Assembly (NCBI GenBank): GCA_021790935.1
Contig: JAJYFL010000014.1
Span: forward strand, 1 to 61,667
Direction: 5' to 3'
From: a bacterium
GTDB taxonomy: Bacteria > Vulcanimicrobiota > Vulcanimicrobiia > Vulcanimicrobiales > Vulcanimicrobiaceae
Length of the DNA stretch: 61,667 bases
Positions 45,614 through 54,184 of this stretch are shown here, piece by piece. Within the stretch, counting starts at the first letter, position 1. Each line of letters begins with the position of its first letter. The notes beneath the pieces are model-generated. The model was not told the DNA's origin. It worked only from the letters and a program-made list of their open reading frames with translations, and searched no databases. The position numbers and the translations under genes were made by a program.

Positions 45614-46221
45614 TGGTCGATCTCCTCATGCTCTTCGCGGGCGCGCTCTTGATCGTCGAGAGGCGGACTCCCCGGATTCTCATTGCGTACGTCGTGCTGG
45701 CCGCCACCGCCAGCATCTTCATCCTGCCCTCGGCGCTGGAGTCGCCGCTCGCGCTCGCGCTCTTTGCGCTCTCGTCGCTGGTGAAACTCGTCGTCGTTCC
45801 GGTGGGCATCCTCTTGTTTCTGCGCGCGAATCCGGCTGCGAGCGATCTGCGGCCATCGATCGGATTGCCCGCGCGGATCGTGCTGGTCGTCGCGTTCGCG
45901 TCGATCGCTCGCGCCGTCGGCCACTCCGCGGCGCTCGCGCCGGTTCCGATGCAAGGCATGGTCGCCTACATCGTACTCTGCAGCGTCGGGATGCTGATCG
46001 TGCACCGCAATCTGCTCGCGCAGGTGATGGGGCTGCTGGCGCTCGGAGCGGGGATCACGCTCGCGGGTGCTACGCTCGCCCCGGCTCTTCCGGAATCGGT
46101 CGAGCTCGGCGCGACCTTCGACGCGCTGGTCGCCACGTTCATCGGGCTCGCGCTCGTGCGCGCCTTCGTCGCGGAGAATCCGGTGCTCGACGTCGAGTCG
46201 CTGCGAAGGCTGCGCGGATGA
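45613..46221 (+). CDS. hyfE: Hydrogenase-4 component E (NuoK-like)
   Basis: A 202-residue membrane protein with six predicted helices. ALSSLVKLVVVPVGILLFLR and the following helices fit HyfE, which is distantly related to NuoK; LLVIHRNLLAQVMGLLALGA-like and FIGLALVRAFVAENPVLDVE near the end are typical. GTG 45610 is an alternative start that would give a 4-bp overlap. Position between hyfC and hyfF is that of hydrogenase-4 operons. Confidence 0.85.
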   Translation: MVDLLMLFAGALLIVERRTPRILIAYVVLAATASIFILPSALESPLALALFALSSLVKLVVVPVGILLFLRANPAASDLRPSIGLPARIVLVVAFASIARAVGHSAALAPVPMQGMVAYIVLCSVGMLIVHRNLLAQVMGLLALGAGITLAGATLAPALPESVELGATFDALVATFIGLALVRAFVAENPVLDVESLRRLRG

Positions 46222-47636
46222 TCGGCGTGGCGATCGCAGCGCCGTTGCTGGGCGCGCTTATCGCGCTGGCGTTCCGCGTGCGCGCGCAACGGCAGGCGGT
46301 GCGCATCGCGCTCGCCGTCGCCGCGGCGCTCCTGCCGGTGACGCTCGCCGGCAGCGTCGACGCGCTCTCGCTGCTCTTCGCGGCGCTCGTATCGATCTTG
46401 GGGCTCTTGGCCACGGTCTTCTCCGCCGGAGCGGAATCTCTGGATTGGGGCAGCGGCGAAGCCGTCTGGTCGCGCAAGCCGGTCTACTTCGTTTTGCTCG
46501 GAGCGTTCTGGAGCGCGATGCTGGTGGTCGTGCTCGCCGATAACTTCGCGCTGCTGTGGCTCGGAATCTCGGCGACGACGCTTGCAACGGCCTTCCTCGT
46601 CGGCTTCAGCGGCGAGGCCGCCGCGCTCGAAGCGGCGTGGAAATATCTCGTGCTGTGCAGCGTCGGCATCGCGCTCGCGCTGCTCGGCATCGTCGTGCTG
46701 GGGCACGTTACCATGGCAGCGGGATTGAGCCCACTGCAAGCGCTTTCGTGGACGAGCATCGCCGCGCACGCGCCGGCGACGGCGCTGCCGCTCGCGCGGC
46801 TGGCGACCGCGCTCATGGCGATCGGATTCGCCACCAAAGCGGGCCTCGTTCCCATGCACGCGTGGCTCCCCGACGCGCACTCGAAGGCTCCCGCGCCGAT
46901 CAGCGGGCTGCTCTCGGGTGTGCTCGTTTCGTGCGCGCTCTACGCGATCGTGCGAACGCTCTCCGTCGCTGCGGTACTCGGCGCGGGGCCGGTGATTCAC
47001 ACGCTGCTGCTGGTGCTGGGCTCGCTGTCCACGGTCGTCGCCGGTACGCTGATGCTGAGCCAGCGCGATCTGAAGCGCTTGCTCGCGTACTCGACCGTCG
47101 AACACGCCGGCATCGTCGCGCTGGCGCTGGGTTTCGGGGGCCCGATCGGCCTCTTCGCGGCGCTCTTTCACATCGTCGCCCACGCATTCGCGAAGTCCGC
47201 CGCCTTCTTCGCCGCCGGAATGGTGCAGCGGGAACGGCGAACGACCGAGTTGGGAGCGCTGCACGGGCTCATCTCCACCGGCGCCGGCGGGCGCTTCTTG
47301 CTCGGCGCGATGACCGCCCTCTGCGGCATGCCGCCGTTCGGGCTCTTCATCAGCGAGCTTTTGCTCGTCGCGGCCGGGGTCGCATCGCGGCAGTGGATTC
47401 CGCTCGGGTTCGGTCTGCTCGGCATCGCTCTCGGTTTCATCGCGCTCTCGCGCGCGGCGATCGAGATCGAAGGCGGACGCGCCAAAGCTGCGCCGCAGCG
47501 CCCAGCCACCTCGCGGCTCTCGGCGATCGCGGCCGGGCTCGCGCTCGCCGGCGCTCTGCTCGCGATCGCCGTCCCATGGACGCCGCTCGGAACCGTGCTC
47601 CACGCGACCTCGTCGCGTATCGAAGGAGCGCCGTGA
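46218..47636 (+). CDS. hyfF: Hydrogenase-4 component F (NuoN/L-like)
   Basis: A 472-residue proton-channel subunit. GFATKAGLVPMHAWLPDAHS, KAPAPISGLLSGVLVSCALY, LSQRDLKRLLAYSTVEHAGI, and FHIVAHAFAKSAAFFAAGMV carry the conserved Lys, Glu and His of the antiporter family. HyfF pairs with HyfB in hydrogenase-4. ATGA overlap with hyfE; the hyfG GTG overlaps its stop. Confidence 0.92.
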   Translation: MIGVAIAAPLLGALIALAFRVRAQRQAVRIALAVAAALLPVTLAGSVDALSLLFAALVSILGLLATVFSAGAESLDWGSGEAVWSRKPVYFVLLGAFWSAMLVVVLADNFALLWLGISATTLATAFLVGFSGEAAALEAAWKYLVLCSVGIALALLGIVVLGHVTMAAGLSPLQALSWTSIAAHAPATALPLARLATALMAIGFATKAGLVPMHAWLPDAHSKAPAPISGLLSGVLVSCALYAIVRTLSVAAVLGAGPVIHTLLLVLGSLSTVVAGTLMLSQRDLKRLLAYSTVEHAGIVALALGFGGPIGLFAALFHIVAHAFAKSAAFFAAGMVQRERRTTELGALHGLISTGAGGRFLLGAMTALCGMPPFGLFISELLLVAAGVASRQWIPLGFGLLGIALGFIALSRAAIEIEGGRAKAAPQRPATSRLSAIAAGLALAGALLAIAVPWTPLGTVLHATSSRIEGAP

Positions 47637-49033
47637 ACGGCGTGCACGCTATCGCTGCGGAGCGTTTCGCGGATCGCGTGGAGGCCGAGTGCCTCACCGC
47701 GCTTCCGCTCGGCGCGTACGCGCGCGCCGAGGAGGTGCGCTACCTGTTCCTCGCCGCGAGCGGTCCCTACGCGCTCGCGCACCCGCGCGAGGCGGAGGCG
47801 CCGCTGCGAGCCGTCTCCGGAACGTTTCCGCTCTTCTCGTGGGACGAACGCGAGATGGCGCAAGAGTGGGGCGTGCGCTTCGACGCGCTCCCGGATGCGC
47901 GCCCTCTGCGCGGAACCGCCGGCGAGATGCCGCCGGCGATCGTCGCGCAGGGCGCCGGCCTCATGCGTTTCGTCGTCGGGCCGGTGCATGCGGGGATCAA
48001 CGAGCCGGGGCGGTTCACCTTCAGCTCGGGCGGTGAAACGATCGTGCATCTGGATGCGCAGCTCTCCTACGCGCATCGCGGCGTCGAACGGCACGTCGAG
48101 GGGCTCGGCGCGTTGCAGGCTGCGCCGCTCGTAGCGCGGATCTGCGGCAGTTGCAGCGCCGCGCGCTCGTTCGCGTACGCGCGTGCGCTCGAGCAGCTCG
48201 CCGGAATCGAGCTCGCGCGCGAGGTAGAGCTCGCGCGTCTCGTTCTCGCCGAGTTCGAGCGCATCTACAATCATCTCGGGGATCTGGCCGCGAGCGCCGC
48301 CGGCGCCGGTTGGGGACCCGGCTTTGCTAGCGGTATGGCGCTCAAAGAACGCGCCATACGCCTCTGCCGGCTCGCAGGCGGCCACCGGCTGCTCTTCGAC
48401 GCGATCGTTCCCGGCGGCGTCGGCGCGCAGACGCTGCGCGAACGCCCCCGCATCGCCCGCGAGCTCGCCGATCTCGCGCGCGATATCGAAGCGTACCTGA
48501 CGAGGCTATTCGCCCAATCGTCGACGGTCGCGCGCTGGCAGCGTGCGGGCGTGGTCTCGCGCGAGTCGGCCCACGCGTTCGGCGCCGTCGGCCCCGCACA
48601 TCGCGCATCGCGCGGCGAGATCGACGTTCGAACCTTCGCTCCGTACGGCGCATACCGCGAGTTTGCGGTGCGTATCGCGCACGCTTCGGGCGGCGACTCG
48701 TTCGGGCGCCTTCGCGTGAAGCGCGACGAGATCCGCGAATCGCTGCGCCTGATCGGCGCGGCGCTCGCGGAGATCGGCGATGCCGCGCTGCCGGATCCGC
48801 AGCCGATGGCCGTTCCGGCGGGCGACGCCACCGCGGTGGTCGAGGGGCCGCGCGGCAGCGAGGTTGTAGCGCTTCACACCGGCGGCGACGGGATCCTCAC
48901 GCGGCTGCACGTCATCTCCGCGTCGTACCGCAACTGGCCGCTGGTCGCGCGCGCGATGGACGGCAACATCGTTCCGGATTTTCCGCTCGTCAATAAGAGT
49001 TTCAATCTCTGCTACGCGTGTGCGGACCGATGA
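47633..49033 (+). CDS. hyfG: Group 4 [NiFe]-hydrogenase large subunit (HyfG/HycE)
   Basis: A 466-residue NuoC-NuoD fusion as in HycE. Residues 1-110 are NuoC-like (PLFSWDEREMAQEWGVRF); the rest is the large subunit (HLDAQLSYAHRGVERHVEGL). Both nickel cysteine pairs are kept: RICGSC (C171, C174) and the C-terminal LCYACADR (C460, C463). The His that normally follows the first pair (RxCGxCxxxH) is Arg here, and the C-terminal DPC is NLC, so it is a divergent hydrogenase; retained Cys pairs argue it is not a complex I NuoD. A nearly identical partial copy lies at 50951. Confidence 0.9.
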   Translation: MNGVHAIAAERFADRVEAECLTALPLGAYARAEEVRYLFLAASGPYALAHPREAEAPLRAVSGTFPLFSWDEREMAQEWGVRFDALPDARPLRGTAGEMPPAIVAQGAGLMRFVVGPVHAGINEPGRFTFSSGGETIVHLDAQLSYAHRGVERHVEGLGALQAAPLVARICGSCSAARSFAYARALEQLAGIELAREVELARLVLAEFERIYNHLGDLAASAAGAGWGPGFASGMALKERAIRLCRLAGGHRLLFDAIVPGGVGAQTLRERPRIARELADLARDIEAYLTRLFAQSSTVARWQRAGVVSRESAHAFGAVGPAHRASRGEIDVRTFAPYGAYREFAVRIAHASGGDSFGRLRVKRDEIRESLRLIGAALAEIGDAALPDPQPMAVPAGDATAVVEGPRGSEVVALHTGGDGILTRLHVISASYRNWPLVARAMDGNIVPDFPLVNKSFNLCYACADR

Positions 49034-49437
49034 AGCGCGAGACGTTTCGCAAGTCGCTTGGCGTGCGCCACGTTGCCTGCGGCAGCTGCAACGGCTGCGA
49101 GCACGAGATGAACGCGCTCTCGAACGCGTTTTACGACATCACGCAAGACGGCTACGATATCGTCGCGTCGCCGCGCCACGCCGATATCGTAACGGTGACG
49201 GGCCCGATGACGCCAGCGATGCGCGCCGCAGCCCGCGAGACGCTCGACGCCGTGCCGCGCCCGCGCATCGTCGTCGCGATCGGCGATTGTGCCGCCGGCG
49301 AAGGCCCCTGGTCCGGCGCTCCATCCGCCGGCCCCGGAGCCGGAATCGAGTTACAAGCCACAATCACCGTCCGCGGCTGTCCCCCCACCCCCGAAGAGAT
49401 CCGCGCCGCCCTAAAATCCCTCCCCCTGTCATCCTGA
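49030..49437 (+). CDS. hyfI: Group 4 [NiFe]-hydrogenase small subunit (HyfI/HycG)
   Basis: A 135-residue NuoB-like subunit holding the proximal 4Fe-4S cluster. Cluster ligands: CNGCEHEM (C20, C23), the Cys in VAIGDCAAG and the Cys in TVRGCPPTPEE. An extra Cys pair CGSC lies just before. It is far shorter than E. coli HyfI (about 250) but near minimal NuoB size. Its stop codon is provided by the REP-like repeat at 49427, so the C-terminus may have been trimmed by repeat insertion. No ferredoxin-like subunit (HyfH) follows. Confidence 0.9.
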   Translation: MKRETFRKSLGVRHVACGSCNGCEHEMNALSNAFYDITQDGYDIVASPRHADIVTVTGPMTPAMRAAARETLDAVPRPRIVVAIGDCAAGEGPWSGAPSAGPGAGIELQATITVRGCPPTPEEIRAALKSLPLSS

Positions 49438-49450
49438 GCCTGTCGAAGGA
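49427..49450 (+). repeat. REP-like repeat at the end of hyfI
   Basis: GTCATCCTGAGCCTGTCGAA (49428-49447) followed by GGA, a near-identical copy of the repeat at 41430. The TGA in CCTGAG ends hyfI, so the repeat overlaps the last codons. Confidence 0.75.
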
Positions 49451-49487
49451 CTAGTCAACTAGGCTGAAAGTGTGATACGATCGCTCC

Positions 49488-49727
49488 GTGAAGAGAGTCG
49501 GGGTATTTGAGGGCAAGACACACTTCTCGGCGCTGATCGAAGAGGCCAAGAACGGTGAAACAATTATCGTTACGAAGAACGGTCAGGCGGTTGCGCAGAT
49601 TGGCCCCGTAAGCTTAAAGGCGTCAATCAATACCGCCGAAGGGGCGATGAAGCGGATCCTCTCGAGTAAGGCGACGCTCGGTAAAGCCACCATCCGACAG
49701 CTCATTGAAACGGGCCGCCGCTATTAG
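49488..49727 (+). CDS. Phd/YefM-type antitoxin of a VapBC-like pair
   Basis: A 79-residue antitoxin. VGVFEGKTHFSALIEEAKNG, then ETIIVTKNGQAVAQIGPVS is the Phd fold (N-terminal DNA-binding half); the C-terminal half (AMKRILSSKATLGKATIRQL) should contact the toxin. GTG 49488 lies 6 nt after TACGAT, giving a leaderless message. It overlaps the PIN toxin gene by 23 bp. Confidence 0.85.
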   Translation: MKRVGVFEGKTHFSALIEEAKNGETIIVTKNGQAVAQIGPVSLKASINTAEGAMKRILSSKATLGKATIRQLIETGRRY

Positions 49728-50139
49728 GCCCGCCGCCGTACTCGACGCGTCCACCGCACTGTCGTGGCTCTTTGAAGACGAGCGCGATGAGGAAGCGATA
49801 GCGATGGCAAACGCCGTGGTCGTGAATGGTGCGATCGTACCGCCCTTGTTTCGTTGGGAGATACAGAATGCGCTCTTGGCGGCCGTTCGTCGGAAACGCA
49901 TTTCGCTCGATCGAGCTACGGAAAGCCTGGCCGCCCTTGACGAGTTGGGCATTGCGGTGGATGGGTTTATCTTGACGTCGCCGCTTGCAACTGGCTTAGG
50001 ATTCACCCAACGATTCGGATTGACGGCGTACGACGCAGCGTATTTGGAATTGGCCGTGCGCCGTTCCGTGCCGCTTATGACGCGCGACGAGAAGTTGAAG
50101 CGGGCCGCTACCGATCTGCGTCTCCTATGGAAGCCGTGA
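49705..50139 (+). CDS. vapC: PIN-domain toxin (VapC family)
   Basis: A 144-residue PIN ribonuclease. The acidic active site is formed by the first Asp in VLDASTALSWLFED, Glu in FRWEIQNALL, and the Asp pair in GLTAYDAAYLELAVRR and LMTRDEKLKRAA. Family members cut tRNA or rRNA and are blocked by the antitoxin made just before. The only start upstream of the fold is TTG 49705, inside the antitoxin gene. Its end overlaps the HD-GYP gene on the other strand by 15 bp. Confidence 0.87.
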   Translation: MKRAAAIRPAAVLDASTALSWLFEDERDEEAIAMANAVVVNGAIVPPLFRWEIQNALLAAVRRKRISLDRATESLAALDELGIAVDGFILTSPLATGLGFTQRFGLTAYDAAYLELAVRRSVPLMTRDEKLKRAATDLRLLWKP

Positions 50140-50745
50140 CTGGTACGTGCTCTCGGGGCGTGCCTTCAATGGGCTGGTTTCGATCATTCTTGCGAAGACT
50201 TCAAAGCATTTGGGATCGCTAAACGCCCCACACTCGGCATCCATGATCGCCATCGTCTCTTCGTGAGAGGCGGCCGGACGATAGACTCTCGTTTGCGTGA
50301 GAGCATCGTAGCAATCGGCGACGAGAAGAATCCTTGCCCATAGAGGGATCTCATCGCCCTTCAGGCCATCCGGATAGCCGGAGCCGTCGTAATGTTCGTG
50401 ATGGTGCCGCACCGCCTTGACGATCTCGACGGCCGCTCCTGCCTTTTCACGAGAGAGATTTGATTGCGCTGCGATGATGCGCTCTCCACGCAGGCTATGG
50501 CTTTTTATGATCTCCCATTCTTCGGCGTCCAGCTTTCCGGGGTTTAGGAGGATCCTATCCGGGATGCCGATCTTTCCGACGTCATGGACGAAGCCGGCTT
50601 CTCGCAACGGTACGAGCGCGATCTCCGGCAAGTTCATCGCCTGGCCCAACGCTTCAGCCAGGTAACCGACGCTGAAATCATGCCGCGCCGTGTGCTCGTC
50701 TCTCTCTTCGGTGGCGACATGAATCGCTCGATCTACGTAATGCAT
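50125..50745 (-). CDS. HD-GYP domain phosphodiesterase-like protein
   Basis: A 206-residue protein almost wholly made of an HD-GYP domain: the metal site AGFVHDVGKIGIPDRILLNP, LNPGKLDAEEWEIIKSHSLR, VRHHHEHYDGSGYPDGLKGD and ILLVADCYDALTQTRVYR. HD-GYP enzymes hydrolyse cyclic di-GMP. All HD and GYP residues are present (GSGYPDG). No sensor or receiver domain is attached, and the frame does not extend further upstream, so either it is a short stand-alone enzyme or its N-terminal part was lost. Confidence 0.85.
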   Translation of the reverse strand: MHYVDRAIHVATEERDEHTARHDFSVGYLAEALGQAMNLPEIALVPLREAGFVHDVGKIGIPDRILLNPGKLDAEEWEIIKSHSLRGERIIAAQSNLSREKAGAAVEIVKAVRHHHEHYDGSGYPDGLKGDEIPLWARILLVADCYDALTQTRVYRPAASHEETMAIMDAECGAFSDPKCFEVFARMIETSPLKARPESTYQSRLP

Positions 50746-50832
50746 CGCGATACTCCGTCGGAATGCCCGGCAGGATGACGTATTCTACCGCACTCGTGCA
50801 CGAGCCCTCCGTCCGTGGTCTATTTCGAGGAC

Positions 50833-50950
50833 GCGGAGCGTTCTATCTCGGCGACGAGGTAGAGTGGGCGGGCTTTTACTTCGTCGTAGATGCGGCCGAT
50901 ATATTCGCCGAGGATGCCGATGCCGATGAGCTGGATGCCGCCGAGGAAGG
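50833..50950 (-). pseudogene. Copied 3' fragment of the GT2 gene
   Basis: 118 bp matching 52498-52615 with about two substitutions; the minus frame reads [20 protein letters not shown], then [17 protein letters not shown], the same as the C-terminus of the glycosyltransferase at 52470. It joins directly, without spacer, to the hyfG copy. Not a functional gene. Confidence 0.85.
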
Positions 50951-51424
50951 CGGCATGGCGCTCAAGGAGCGCGCCATGCGCCTCTGCCGGCTCGCAGGCG
51001 GCCACCGGCTGCTCTTCGACGCGATCGTTCCCGGCGGCGTCGGCGCGCAGACGCTGCGCGAACGCCCCCGCATCGCGCGCGAGCTCGCCGATCTCGCGCG
51101 CGATCTCGAAGCGTACCTGACGAGGCTATTCGCGCAATCGTCGACGGTCGCGCGCTGGCAGCGTGCGGGCGTGGTCTCGCGCGAGTCGGCGCGCGCGTTC
51201 GGCGCCGTCGGCCCCGCACATCGCGCATCGCGCGGCGAGATCGACGTTCGAACCTTCGCTCCGTACGGCGCATACCGCGAGTTTGCCGTGCGTATCGCGC
51301 ACGCTTCGGGCGGCGACTCGTTCGGGCGCCTTCGCGTGAAGCGCGACGAGATCCGCGAATCGCTGCGCCTGATCGGCGCGGCAGCGAGGTTGTAGCGCTT
51401 CACACCGGCGGCGACGGGATCCTC
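50951..51424 (+). pseudogene. Partial copy of hyfG with 94-bp deletion
   Basis: Matches 48331-48898 with roughly ten substitutions in 474 bp. The frame from the ATG at 50955 reads [20 protein letters not shown] onward, like HyfG residues 235 and up, until a 94-bp deletion between two GCGCGGC repeats (48756-48762 and 48850-48856 in hyfG) shifts the frame and stops it (RL, then TAG). Lacks both nickel cysteine pairs. Non-functional duplicate. Confidence 0.88.
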
Positions 51425-51430
51425 TAGGCG

Positions 51431-52402
51431 TTACGGTTGCGGGGTCGCCGGCGGAACGAAGCCGGGGCCGACGGTGGGCGGTCGCCACCCGTTCGCCGAC
51501 GGTGCTCCGAGAACGATGTGTCGTTTGTCGCGGATCAGCGAGAACTGCAGAGCGTTCGCGAAGCGCGCGACGAGATCGGCAAACTGCCCAACCGTCGCGC
51601 ACGAGCGGCCGTTCACCGCGGTGACGATGTCCGCGCGCCGTAGGCCTGCGGAGGCTGCGCGCCCGTTCGGGTCGATCTCCGCGACGAAGATGCCGCGGAT
51701 TGAGTACGCTGCAGCGTGCGCGTGAAAAAGCCGTAAGAACTCAGGCGTTATCGTCCATGCCGCGATGCCCATCGAGGGCACGGGGACGAGCCAGGCGCGC
51801 AGGTTCGCCCGTGCTTGCGGCGTGTCCCAGGAGGGCGTTGAAGGCGCCGCCGTTGCGGGCGCCGACGCAGTCGCTTGATTCGGCCGTACGCTCTGCGAAG
51901 TGTGCAGCGGCGGCGCCGTGAGTGTCACGCGATAGGATCGCCCCGGTCGCAAAATGGTGACGCGGCCGATTGCAACCTTCGCCATGCCGGAATCGACGAC
52001 CAGCCAGTAGGTGAATCCGGCCGGCGCGCAGAGACTCGTGTGAATCTCGCTCCCCATGCCTTCCGCCGGCTGGTAAAACGGGCCGCCGGAATGACTCTTA
52101 AGAAATCGCGAGAGATTGTCGCTCAGGGGAAGCAGCTCAGCGTTGTTCACCCATTCGCCGTAGCCGCCGTACGACGACGGAAAGCGAATCGTCGCCAAGA
52201 GCATCGACCAGCCGGCCGGAAGCGGATGACAGCCGCCGAAATTGCCGCTCTGCAATGCGTGCATCATGACGCGCCTTGCCGCCGCCGCTGCATCGGCGTT
52301 CATCCCGGCCGCCGTCGCCGGAGCCACCTGCGCGGCCACCGGCGGGGCCAAGAGTAGCGAAAACGTTGCCGCGAGGAGCACACTGAAGGGTCTGTTGAGC
52401 AT
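51431..52402 (-). CDS. Secreted PDZ-domain protein
   Basis: A 323-residue exported protein: signal VLLAATFSLLLAPPVAAQVA, an N-terminal domain of unknown kind (SGNFGGCHPLPAGWSMLLAT, FTYWLVVDSGMAKVAIGRVT), a Pro/Ala/Thr-rich linker, and a C-terminal PDZ domain (GIFVAEIDPNGRAASAGLRR, ADIVTAVNGRSCATVGQFAD). No protease residues are seen, so it may bind other envelope proteins. It ends just after the chimeric duplicate and follows the GT2 gene. Confidence 0.75.
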   Translation of the reverse strand: MLNRPFSVLLAATFSLLLAPPVAAQVAPATAAGMNADAAAAARRVMMHALQSGNFGGCHPLPAGWSMLLATIRFPSSYGGYGEWVNNAELLPLSDNLSRFLKSHSGGPFYQPAEGMGSEIHTSLCAPAGFTYWLVVDSGMAKVAIGRVTILRPGRSYRVTLTAPPLHTSQSVRPNQATASAPATAAPSTPSWDTPQARANLRAWLVPVPSMGIAAWTITPEFLRLFHAHAAAYSIRGIFVAEIDPNGRAASAGLRRADIVTAVNGRSCATVGQFADLVARFANALQFSLIRDKRHIVLGAPSANGWRPPTVGPGFVPPATPQP

Positions 52403-52469
52403 GAGAACCTCCCAAGCGCCGGTTGAAGAGGCGCCATGAAGCGAGCATTCGACGGTTCGCTTCGCCGGC

Positions 52470-53465
52470 CTATCGCCCGCCGGCGATGGCAGGGGGGGCG
52501 GAGCGTTCTATCTCGGCGACGAGGTAGAGTGGGCGGGCTTTTACTTCGTCGTAGATGCGGCCGATGTATTCGCCGAGGATGCCGATGCCGATGAGTTGGA
52601 TGCCGCCGAGGAAGAGGACGGTGACGATCGTCGAGGCCCAGCCGCGTTCGAAGCCGGGGATGCCTTTGATATCGAAGAGGCGCACGACGATGACGAAGAT
52701 GCCGTAGAGAAAGGCGAAGGTGCTCGCGATGAAACCGAGATAGGACGCAAAGCGCAGCGGCACGTCGGAGAACGAGGTGATGCCGTCGATCGCGAACGAG
52801 AGCATCTTCGAAAACGGGTACTTCGTGGTGCCCGAACGGCGCTCGTCGCGATCGTACTCGATGCCGGTTTGATTGTAGCCGATCCAACTCACCATGCCGC
52901 GCAAGAAACGATGGCGCTCGCGCGAGCGCTTGAGCGCCTCGACGACGCGCCGGCTCATCAGGCGGAAGTCACCGGCGTCGACCGGTATCGCGACGTTGGT
53001 CAAACGCTTGATGGTGCGGTAGAAGAGCCGCGCCGTCGCGAGTTTGAACGCGCTCTCGCCTTTGCGCGAGCGCCGCACGGCGTAGACGACATCGTATCCG
53101 GCACGCCAGCGCTCGACGAACCGCTCGATGAGTTCCGGCGGATCCTGCAGATCGCCATCCATCAGCACGACGGCGTCGCCGCGCGCGGCGTCGATGCCGG
53201 CGGTGGCGGCGAGCTGGTGGCCGAAGTTGCGCGAGAGGTTCAGCAGCACCAGATTGGGGCGCCGGAGCAGTTGCTCGCGGATGCGCGCGAGCGTGCCGTC
53301 GCGGCTGCCGTCGTTGACCAGCACGATCTCGTACGACGGGTTACCGGGTAAGCGTTCGACGATGCCGGCGATGCGCTCGAGCAACGGGTCGACGTTCGCC
53401 TCCTCGTTGAAGAGCGGTACGACGATGCTGAGCGCGATGCTCTCCTGCGGTGGGGCAGCTACCAT
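52470..53465 (-). CDS. GT2 polyprenyl-phosphate glycosyltransferase (DPM1/GtrB-like)
   Basis: A 331-residue enzyme. The GT2 domain shows LSIVVPLFNEEANVDPLLER, YEIVLVNDGSRDGTLARI, LLNLSRNFGHQLAATAGIDA, and the metal site VVLMDGDLQDPPELI; then VDAGDFRLMSRRVVEAL. Two C-terminal membrane segments (LGFIASTFAFLYGIFVIVV and the [16 protein letters not shown] helix) are typical of bactoprenol-glucosyl or ArnC-type enzymes. It makes a polyprenyl-phosphate sugar, which could feed the GT-C enzyme at 37849. Part of its 3' end is copied at 50833. Confidence 0.93.
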   Translation of the reverse strand: MVAAPPQESIALSIVVPLFNEEANVDPLLERIAGIVERLPGNPSYEIVLVNDGSRDGTLARIREQLLRRPNLVLLNLSRNFGHQLAATAGIDAARGDAVVLMDGDLQDPPELIERFVERWRAGYDVVYAVRRSRKGESAFKLATARLFYRTIKRLTNVAIPVDAGDFRLMSRRVVEALKRSRERHRFLRGMVSWIGYNQTGIEYDRDERRSGTTKYPFSKMLSFAIDGITSFSDVPLRFASYLGFIASTFAFLYGIFVIVVRLFDIKGIPGFERGWASTIVTVLFLGGIQLIGIGILGEYIGRIYDEVKARPLYLVAEIERSAPPAIAGGR

Positions 53466-53557
53466 GGCCCCGCTCGTTCGACGCGCGGTCGAGCTTCGCT
53501 TGCGAGCAGGAACGCAACCATAGCGGGGGACAAACCGTTTACCGAACCTGAGGTTAC

Positions 53558-54154
53558 ATGAAGAGCCGTAAAATCATACCCGTCGTTGCGTTGGCCGTTA
53601 TCGCGGCCGGCATCGCAGCGCTGGAGTTGTACTCCTGGTCGCAGCGCAATCTCTCGGACCCGCCTGCGGCAAGCGTTGCCGCGGGGCCGACGGCGTTGCC
53701 CAGCGTGCCGCCGAGCGCTGCGCCCACGAGTGCTCCACCCGCGAGCGCTCCACCCACGAGCGCGCGGCCGACGAGCGCCCCGACCGCGGCTCCCGCTGCG
53801 GCGACCCCGGCTACGCCGGTCGCCACGGCGGCGCCCGCCAGCCAACCGGCCGTCCCGATGGTTGCGCCGCAGGCTCCGCCGAAGATTACCGGCATCTCGC
53901 TCAGCACGAGCGTCGCCCACCCGGGGCAGATCGTCTCGGGGACGGTCACGACCTCGTCGAACGTCGCCAGCGTCGTCGCGCGCATCGCGGGCTACGCGCA
54001 TCCCCTCGCCAAAGTCGCCGTCGGCCGCTTCGTGCTGACCTACCAGGTGCCGAACCTGCCGCCGTTTCTGCGGCGCACCTACACCATCGAGGTGATCGCG
54101 CGCAACACCGCCGGTGCCGCGGTAACCGGCGGCATCCCAATCACGATACGTTAG
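53558..54154 (+). CDS. Membrane-anchored protein with Pro/Ala-rich linker
   Basis: A 198-residue protein: one N-terminal transmembrane helix (IIPVVALAVIAAGIAALELY), a low-complexity stalk of SAPPTSA/PTSAPTAAP-like repeats (residues 40-105), and a C-terminal beta-rich domain of about 90 residues (PPKITGISLSTSVAHPGQIV onward), probably Ig-like. Extracytoplasmic by topology; function unknown. Good AGG site before the ATG. Divergent from the GT2 gene. Confidence 0.72.
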   Translation: MKSRKIIPVVALAVIAAGIAALELYSWSQRNLSDPPAASVAAGPTALPSVPPSAAPTSAPPASAPPTSARPTSAPTAAPAAATPATPVATAAPASQPAVPMVAPQAPPKITGISLSTSVAHPGQIVSGTVTTSSNVASVVARIAGYAHPLAKVAVGRFVLTYQVPNLPPFLRRTYTIEVIARNTAGAAVTGGIPITIR

Positions 54155-54184
54155 CAGCCGATACGCCGCTGCCGCCGGCGCGCG

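Noticed and set aside
53690-53790. Short tandem repeats in the 53558 gene as a CRISPR or minisatellite
   Set aside because: They are degenerate codon repeats for an Ala/Pro/Ser stalk, without spacers or constant repeat length.
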